DNA from: Theocolax elegans
Lineage: Eukaryota; Arthropoda; Insecta; Hymenoptera; Cerocephalidae
Assembly (NCBI GenBank): GCA_026168455.1
Contig: CM047425.1
Location: forward strand, 2,516,001-2,580,000
Direction: 5' to 3'
DNA: 64,000 nucleotides
Below, in pieces: positions 54,201-63,200 of the stretch. Under the pieces are notes generated by a model. It had not been told where the DNA came from. It was given only the letters and a program-made list of their open reading frames with translations, and searched no databases. Every line of letters starts with the position of its first letter. The first letter of the stretch is position 1. Made by a program: the position numbers and the translations under genes.

Positions 54201-57200
54201 CGTTTTAGGGACATTCAATTTTTTTAAATTTCTTATTATTAACTAACGATGTCACTCTATCTTCTTTCTCTTATTTTATTTAAATCTTATTCTATTATCC
54301 TTCTATTAAATGGTGACTTAAATACAATTTTTATTTTTCTCTTAGTGCAGTAGATCCCTGTAATTACTCCGACATTCCCTTAAATTTGAATATCTCATTT
54401 TTGTAAAAACAGTGTTTCTCACGTTAATAATTGCAAACGTGGGAATTGAATTACCCTCACAAAAATGCATTCTTGTGATAGAATATTGTCGTATCAAATA
54501 GGGTTTAAAAAGGAATTCCTTTGATATTAAACAATTCTTCTATAAATGAGAAAATTCGATTTAGATGTAGAATAGTGAGATCTTGATTTCAATGGAATCT
54601 ACTTGTATAGAAGAATCGTCTAACATCAAGTGAATTTCCTTTGAACCATATTTGAGACGACAATCCGCTAATGACAGCAATACATTTTTGGTGAGTGTAC
54701 CACGTGGGTCTACATTATTATAGGATTATAATGTTAATATTAATATAAATTATTGTAATCGCTAGTATTTATAAAAAAAATGTCGCTAAAATTGTTTAAG
54801 GGGACAAGCCTGGGTTAAAACCTGAAAAAGAAGCATTGTTTATATATAAAAACATTTTTCATTTACATTTAGGATTGTGTAAACAAGTATACTTAGAATA
54901 TATACTAGGTTAAGTTAATTTACCTAGGTTAAAGCTGTATTCGAAGCCATTTTCCAGGTTACGCTGGCCATGACAGCGAAGAACCCATTTTTCATCTAAG
55001 CCACTTGCCGCAGGATATCTTTAGATCCTATCATTCAATTTGGATGCAATTTTGAGGAAACCTTGATATCTACATTAGAACCACTTGAATGGAGCAGACT
55101 GAGTTAAAAAATTGTTTCCAGTGAGTTAGATACTAATTTTTGGTCAAAAAAAAAAATCATAAAATGAAAAAAATTACTAAATTCAGTAAAAAATTTTTTT
55201 CTTTCTTTGTTTCAGAAAAGTTGTCCAGTCAGTGGATTAAATAATACTGAGGTGATGTTCTTCCAACCTGGGTTAAAAAGGTGGAGCAACAAGAAAGTAA
55301 GCCTGCGGCAAGTGGCTTTGGATGAAAAAATAGGGTTCTACGCTGACATGGCCAGCGTAACCTGGAAAGTGGCTTCGAATACAGCTTTAACCCAGGCAAA
55401 TTAACTTAACATAGTATATATTCTAAGTATACTTGTTACACAATCCTAAATGTAAATTGAAATTTTTTTTTATACCATTAAAACAATGGCTTCTTTTTCA
55501 GGTTTTAACCCCGGCTTGTCCCTTAAATGATATTAATAAAGGTATAGCCTGATCAGGATGGAGGATATCCATCGAAATGGTGCCAATTAATCATATATGG
55601 TTTGTTCATCAATATCGAGAAACTCCAAATAAACTGCATGAACAATAAAAGTCACTCAATAATTATTGTAGGAGACTAAATGAATAGACTATTATAGTTG
55701 ATAATAATATATTTTAATGTCCAGAATACGTTGTATATTACACTGCTGAATTTGTTAAAAATGAGTTTGTAGATTCTCCAGTCTGCAGTGTAGCAAGGCT
55801 CAAGACAATCTTCTCTTTGGAAAGGTTTCCTCTGGTTTTCCTCGACCACGAGGAAAGCTAACAGACTCTCCATTGTTCCCTCGTGTTTGGTTGTTTCTAG
55901 CTTAGTCAAAAACAAGGACCGCCAAAAAGATCTCGATTGAAAATACTGCTCGGTCACAGGGTGTTAGCGCATATGGTCGTGTCGTCTATATCTCGTACTG
56001 TACGATTATAGAAATGTTTACTTCATTATTATCCTCAAGATTGATAAAATTCTAGATTAAATAGTAACAAATTTTCTTCGTCACCGACTGTCTTTCGTCG
56101 CAAGCTCATCCCTCTCCCTCAAACAAATAACCATAAAAAATAAAAAAAAATTTCATTTATTTCCCTTTGCAACATTAAAAAATAACTCCAATCAACGGAG
56201 ATATACTTAACATTTTCCAAACTGTAATACTCACCGATTTCGTATATATAATTAATCCGTTTCAACTTGTTTACCCGAGACGTACACACATACACTTACG
56301 TATACATACACGTACGCGATATATACATATCATTTAAATGACAAACTTTTCTCAGACAAAGTTTGACTTGTAATACGAGACGCGGGTATATATATGCAAG
56401 TGTGTACGCTTTATCCACCTTAAACTTGAACATCGTCGCGCGCGTTTCCTCTGTTTTACGGGAAGTTTGCGTTATATACGGTTTGGAGACGTGGAAGAGC
56501 TTTTAATGTTTTTGGTTGTTAAGAACAAATTGTTAGAAATTGTTAATATCAATGTAAAGGTCGACGACACATTTTTTTGACAATCTCTTCAAAATTCTTG
56601 ATGTTTCGTACATGACGGATCCAAATTATAGGGATCTACATTTATCAAGTCAAAATTATATGTTTAAAATATTGAATTAACAATTCGAAAAATTCGTAAG
56701 ATGATATTGCACTAATTGTTAAGGATTTGTTATTAATAGCTAATACCGGATTCATTTAAGATTTCTGAAGAATTAAAATGCTGTCAAACTCCTTCATTTA
56801 TATTTTTGTATTGAAATGAGTATAGAAATCAATTGTATAATATTTAAATCCCAGAATTTTTTTTTTAAATAAATCATACAAATTATTTCTACATACGAAA
56901 TATATGATAACCGTTGGTTATTTTCACATCGTCAGGGCAATCTCTAGGGCACGCACACAGTGACGTTTTAGGACATCATTTTTTTAAATTCTTATTTATT
57001 AACTAACTATGTCACTTCTTCTTCTTTCTCTTATTTATTTAAATTCTTATTTATTATCCTTCTATTAAATGGTGACTTAAATACAATTTTTTATTTTTCT
57101 CAGTGCGTACCCTAGTAGAAATTGAACATTTTAAGGTTAGACAAAATTTGTAATTTGATCATATTAGGATCATATTTTGAGCATTTTATGCTAATTCGTC

Positions 57201-60200
57201 ATTTTCTGGCTTAAAAAACCGTTTCAATTATGCTCAAAATTCTACTAGGGTAGATCCCTGTAATTAACCTCCGACATTCCCTTAAATTTGAATATCTCAT
57301 TTTTTGTAAAAACAGTGTTTCTCACGTTAATAATTGCAAACGTGGGAAATTTGAATTACCCTCACAAAAATGCATTCTTGTGATTAGAAGATTGTCGTAT
57401 TAGGGTTTAAAAGGAATTCCATTTGATATTAAACAGTTCTTCTATAAATGAGAAAATTCGATTTATATTTAGAATAGTGAGATCTTGATTTCAATGGAAT
57501 CTACTTGGTAGTAGAAGAATCGTCTAACATCAAGTGAATTTCCTTTTGAACCATATTTGAGACGACAATCCGCTAATGACAGCAATACATTTTTGTGAGT
57601 GTACCACTTGGGTCTAACATTATTATAGGATTATAATGTTAATATTAATATAAATTATTGTAATCGCTAGTATTTATAAAAAAATGTCGCTAAAATTGTT
57701 TAAGGGGACAAGCCTGGGTTAAAACCTGAAAAAGAAGCAATTGTTTTAATCATATAAAAAATTTTTCAATTTACATTTAGGATTGTGTAAACAAGTATAC
57801 TTAGAATATATACTATTTAAGTTAATTTACCTAGGTTAAAGCTGTATTCGAAGCCATTTTCCAGGTTACGCTGGCCATGACAGCGAAGAACCCATTTTTC
57901 ATCTAAAGCCACTTGCCGCAGGATATCTTTAGATCCTATCATTCAATTTGGATGCAATTTTGAGGAAACCTTGATATCTACATTTAGAACCACTTGAATG
58001 GAGCAGACTGAGTTAAAAATTGTTTCCAGGTGAGTTAGATACTATTTTTGGTCAAAAAAATCAATAAAAATGAAAAAAATTACTAAAATTCAGTAAAAAA
58101 TTTTTTCTTTCTTTGTTTCAGAAAAGTTGTCCATTCAAGTGGATTAAATAATAACTGAGGTGATGTTCTTCCAACCTGGGTTAAAAAGGTGGAGCAACAA
58201 GAAAGTAAGCCTGCGGCAAGTGGCTTTGGATGAAAAATGGGTTCTACGCTGACATGGCCAGCGTAACCTGGAAAGTGGCTTCGAATACAGCTTTAACCCA
58301 GGCAAATTAACTTAACATAGTATATATTCTAAGTATACTTGTTTACACAATCCTAAATGTAAATTGAAATTTTTTTTTATACCATTAAAACAATTGCTTC
58401 TTTTTCAGGTTTTAACCCAGGCTTGTCCCCTTAAATGATATTAATAAAGGTATAGCCTGATGAGGATGGATGATATCCATCGAAATGGTGCCAATTAATC
58501 ATATATGGTTTGTTCATCAATATCGAGAAACTCCAAATAAACTGCATGAACAATAAAAGTCACTCAATAATTATTGACTAAATGAATAGACTATTATAGT
58601 TGATAATAATATATTTTAATGTCCAGAATACGTTGTATATTACACTGCTGAATTTGTTAAAAATGAGTTTGTAGATTCTCCAGTCTGCAGTGTAGCAAGG
58701 CTCAAGACAATCTTCTCTTTAGGAAAAGGTTTCCTCTGGTTTTCCTCGACCACGAGGAAAGCTAACAGACTCTCCATTGTTCCCTCGTGTTTGGTTGTTT
58801 CTAGCTTAGTCAAAAACAAGGACCGCCAAAAAGATCTCGATTGAAAATACTGCTCGGTCACAGGGTGTTAGCGCATATGGTCGTGTCGTCTATATCTCGT
58901 ACTGTACGATTATAGAAATGTTTCTTCATTATTATCCTCAAGATTGATAAAATATTCTAGATTAAATAGTAACAAATTTTCTTCGTCACCGACTGTCTTT
59001 CGTCGCAAGCTCATCCCTCTCCCTCAAACAAATAACCATAAAAAATAAAAAAAAATTTCATTTATTTCCCTTTGCAACATTAAAAAATAACTCCAATCAA
59101 CGGAGATATACTTAACATTTTCCAAACTGTAATACTCACCGATTTCGTATATATAATTAATCCGTTTCAACTTGTTTACCCGAGACGTACACACATACAC
59201 TTACGTATACATACACGTACGCGATATATACATATCATTTAAATGACAAACTTTTCTCAGACAAAGTTTGACTTGTAATACGAGACGCGGGTATATATAT
59301 GCAAGTGTGTACGCTTTATCCACCTTAAACTTGAACATCGTCGCGCGCGTTTCCTCTGTTTTACGGGAAGTTTGCGTTATATACCCTGATTATATCACGA
59401 CGCGACGTGAATATTAATCATTTTCTGCTAAAGTTGTTTACAACGATTATGTCTGCGTTGTATATATTAGTTATTTCTTATAATTATGTGCATTCAGTTC
59501 GAATTATTACCGAGATACGATGGTGAAGTTTTTATAGTTGTTCCATTTCATTTTTCCTCCGCGGATGATATAATTTTTATTTTTTAATTAACATTTTCTC
59601 GAGGTTGCTTCGTTGCTGATTTATAACCACTTGAATGGAGCAGACTGAGTTAAAAATTGTTTCCAGGTGAGTTAGATACTATTTTTGGTCAAAAAAATCA
59701 ATAAAAATGAAAAAAATTACTAAAATTCAGTAAAAAATTTTTTCTTTCTTTGTTTCAGAAAAGTTGTCCATTCAAGTGGATTAAATAATAACTGAGGTGA
59801 TGTTCTTCCAACCTGGGTTAAAAAGGTGGAGCAACAAGAAAGTAAGCCTGCGGCACGTGGCTTTGGATGAAAAAGGGTTCTACGCTGACATGGCCAGCGT
59901 AACCTGGAAGTGGCTTCGAATACAGCTTTAACCCAGGCAAATTAACTTAACATAGCTATATTCTAAGTATACTTGTTTACACAATCCTAAATGTAAATTG
60001 AAATTTTTTTTTATACATTAAAACAATTGCTTCTTTTTTCAGGTTTAACCCCAGGCTTGTCCCCTTAAATGATATTAATAAAGGTATAGCCTGATCAGGA
60101 TGGAGGATATCCATCGAAATGGTGCCAATTAATCATATATGGTTTGTTCATCAATATCGAGAAACTCCAAATAAACTGCATGAACAATAAAAGTCACTCA

Positions 60201-63200
60201 ATAATTATTGTAGGAGACTAAATGAATAGACTATTATAGTTGATAATAATATATTTTAATGTCCAGAATACGTTGTATATTACACTGCTGAATTTGTTAA
60301 AAATGAGTTTGTAGATTCTCCAGTCTGCAGTGTAGCAAGGCTCAAGACAATCTTCTCTTTAGGAAAAGGTTTCCTCTGGTTTTCCTCGACCACGAGGAAA
60401 GCTAACAGACTCTCCATTGTTCCCTCGTGTTTGGTTGTTTCTAGCTTAGTCAAAAACAAGGACCGCCAAAAAGATCTCGATTGAAAATACTGCTCGGTCA
60501 CAGGGTGTTAGCGCATATGGTCGTGTCGTCTATATCTCGTACTGTACGATTATAGAAATGTTTACTTCATTATTATCCTCAAGATTGATAAAATATTCTA
60601 GATTAAATAGTAACAAATTTTCTTCGTCACCGACTGTCTTTCGTCGCAAGCTCATCCCTCTCCCTCAAACAAATAACCATAAAAAATAAAAAAAAAATTT
60701 CATTTATTTCCCTTTGCAACATTAAAAAATAACTCCAATCAACGGAGATATACTTAACATTTTCCAAACTGTAATACTCACCGATTTCGTATATATAATT
60801 AATCCGTTTCAACTTGTTTACCCGAGACGTACACACATACACTTACGTATACATACACGTACGCGATATATACATATCATTTAAATGACAAACTTTTCTC
60901 AGACAAAGTTTGACTTGTAATACGAGACGCGGGTATATATATGCAAGTGTGTACGCTTTATCCACCTTAAACTTGAACATCGTCGCGCGCGTTTCCTCTG
61001 TTTTACGGGAAGTTTGCGTTATATACCCTGATTATATCACGACGCGACGTGAATATTAATCATTTTCTGCTAAAGTTGTTTACAACGATTATGTCTGCGT
61101 TGTATATATTAGTTATTTCTTATAATTATGTGCATTCAGTTCGAATTATTACCGAGATACGATGGTGAAGTTTTTATAGTTGTTCCATTTCATTTTTCCT
61201 CCGCGGATGATATAATTTTTATTTTTTAATTAACATTTTCTCGAGGTTGCTTCGTTGCTGATTTATATTATTGAGGAATTTTTTAGAGATTATTCGATTG
61301 ATTGTAAAATCTTGGATGTGAATGTAAAAATGTTTTATTTTTGTGGACGAATATTTTATTATTGATTGATAATTTATTGATAAGTGAATAGAAGGAATAG
61401 TTTACTTTTTTAAATTAAATTAGGTTTTATAAAGTTGGATGAGAGTGCGAATATATTTATTAATTTATTTATTTATTTATCTATATTTTATCTTATAAGA
61501 ATTTATTTGTTTTCATTTTTTTTTTGTATTTATTTATTTATCTGTTTACTTATCCCTAATAAAAATTGAGAATTTCGAGTTTAGACGAAACCATATATTT
61601 GATGACCATTAATCATGAACATTATGGACAGTTTTTGTTGGAAAAAACGTTTCATAAATGATTTGACTTCTACTTTATGGAATAGTGCATTATTATTTTT
61701 TTATAAATATATTTCAATCAAAAACTTTCAATACCTACTACACCTCCAAGAAAATATTTTATTAACTAATCACAATTTCCTCAAAAAATCGTAAAATATA
61801 TATCACGGTTATTTTTTCACGTTACAACGTTCTTTGGGAAAAAAAATTTTCGAAATTGTCGATTATCGTGAATTTAATGTTTTTGTAATTTAAATTTCGG
61901 TACATATACAAGACTAAACGAATAAAACTCGACATATCGATATCATCCGGTGAATAATACCTGTGTATCATTAACCAGATCTTAATAATGTAAACATATT
62001 TACATACTTACCTTTATTAAAATTCAAATCTGCGCATTTGAGGAACAGGGAAAATCCTAAATAGGAACTGAAACGATGTGTGTTTAAATTAACCATATTT
62101 TTTTGTGAGAAAATAACCTATACAAATTAAATATTTCTAAATTTGATTATATCGATCAGATGTTTTCTTATTAAAAAATGTATATACGCTACGCGTTGAA
62201 AAACTAATTCACAAATATTCCAATAACAAGCGTTGTTTACCATTTGTCATCGTTAAATATCTTACGTGACCTATGCATTTTCATATACTAATGGCGATGA
62301 CGTAAATGCAAAAAAAAAATTGGTTATTCACCTGTCTCTCTGGGCACATGTATGAATAAAAAGAAGAAGATATATACATATATATATATATATTATAATA
62401 ATATTTTTCATGTACAAGAAAATTTACTCTAAGAAATGTAATCAATTTTATTGTACTTTATGTGAAAAATTTAGTATAAATGAAAAAACTTTAATTTTAA
62501 TTTAATAAAAATTATAATGACAGTACGGAAAATATATAGAATGCATCAGCTGTTCGAAGAAAATTAACCTAAAAGATTTGACGCAATGTTTACCGTACTG
62601 TCACGGTAATTTTTAGATTGTTAGTCGTGTAATTCATGATTATGTTAATTTATCATAGAAATTTTTTTTCGAATTAATTTTTCTCATATAAATGCAAATA
62701 ATTGTAATCACATTACAAGATCACTACAAATTTACAGTAATTTTTATTAAAAAATTTTTCTCGGTGTTGTACGTAACACTTCCCGCGTATATCGATATTT
62801 CTTACAATTAATTAATTAAATGATGCTTAGTGGAAAATAAAACAATCTTTTTCTGATAAAAAGTAATTTGTTTTAAAAATAGGTAGAAATTGGACAGTGA
62901 ATACTTATAATATAGGTATAGTTTTTAATTATTAAACTACGTAAGTAACTACGAAGACTTATTCGACATTTTTTGATGAAATGATTGGTTTTTTACTAAA
63001 AAGTTTCGTTTATCGTTTGATTTCTATTGCAGGAATAGATACAAATATCTATAAAAATTTCGGTCAGGTATCAATTATTAATTATTAATTATTATAATTA
63101 GAAAATTACAGTAATATTGATTTAAAATAAATACGTCTCTCCAAAACATCACTTGCATTTTCCACTATTTTAGTCACCCTCGAAATTTTAAGATTACTAG

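Larger units (their letters stand above)
53712..56476 (+). repeat. Duplication D10, copy 1 (about 2.77 kb)
   Basis: TACGGTTTGGAGACGTGGAA at 53712 recurs at 56477. Contents in order: a TIR element (53847-54383), a dyad-rich segment (54480-54680), a foldback element (54796-55526), a hairpin module (55541-55590), a GC-richer segment (55735-56040) and a CG-containing tail ending GAAGTTTGCGTTATATA. Confidence 0.9.
56477..59625 (+). repeat. Duplication D10, copy 2 (with 3' extension)
   Basis: Matches copy 1 to about 59384, then continues 240 bp (CCCTGATTATATCACGACGC to TTGCTGATTTATA) into sequence shared only with copy 3. It carries a 141-bp transposon absent from copy 1. Confidence 0.9.

Noticed and set aside
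57700..58434. Intron-like GGTGAGT...TTTCAG in the foldback centre as a spliced host exon boundary
   Set aside because: No coding frame joins across it and the segment belongs to a repeated transposon.
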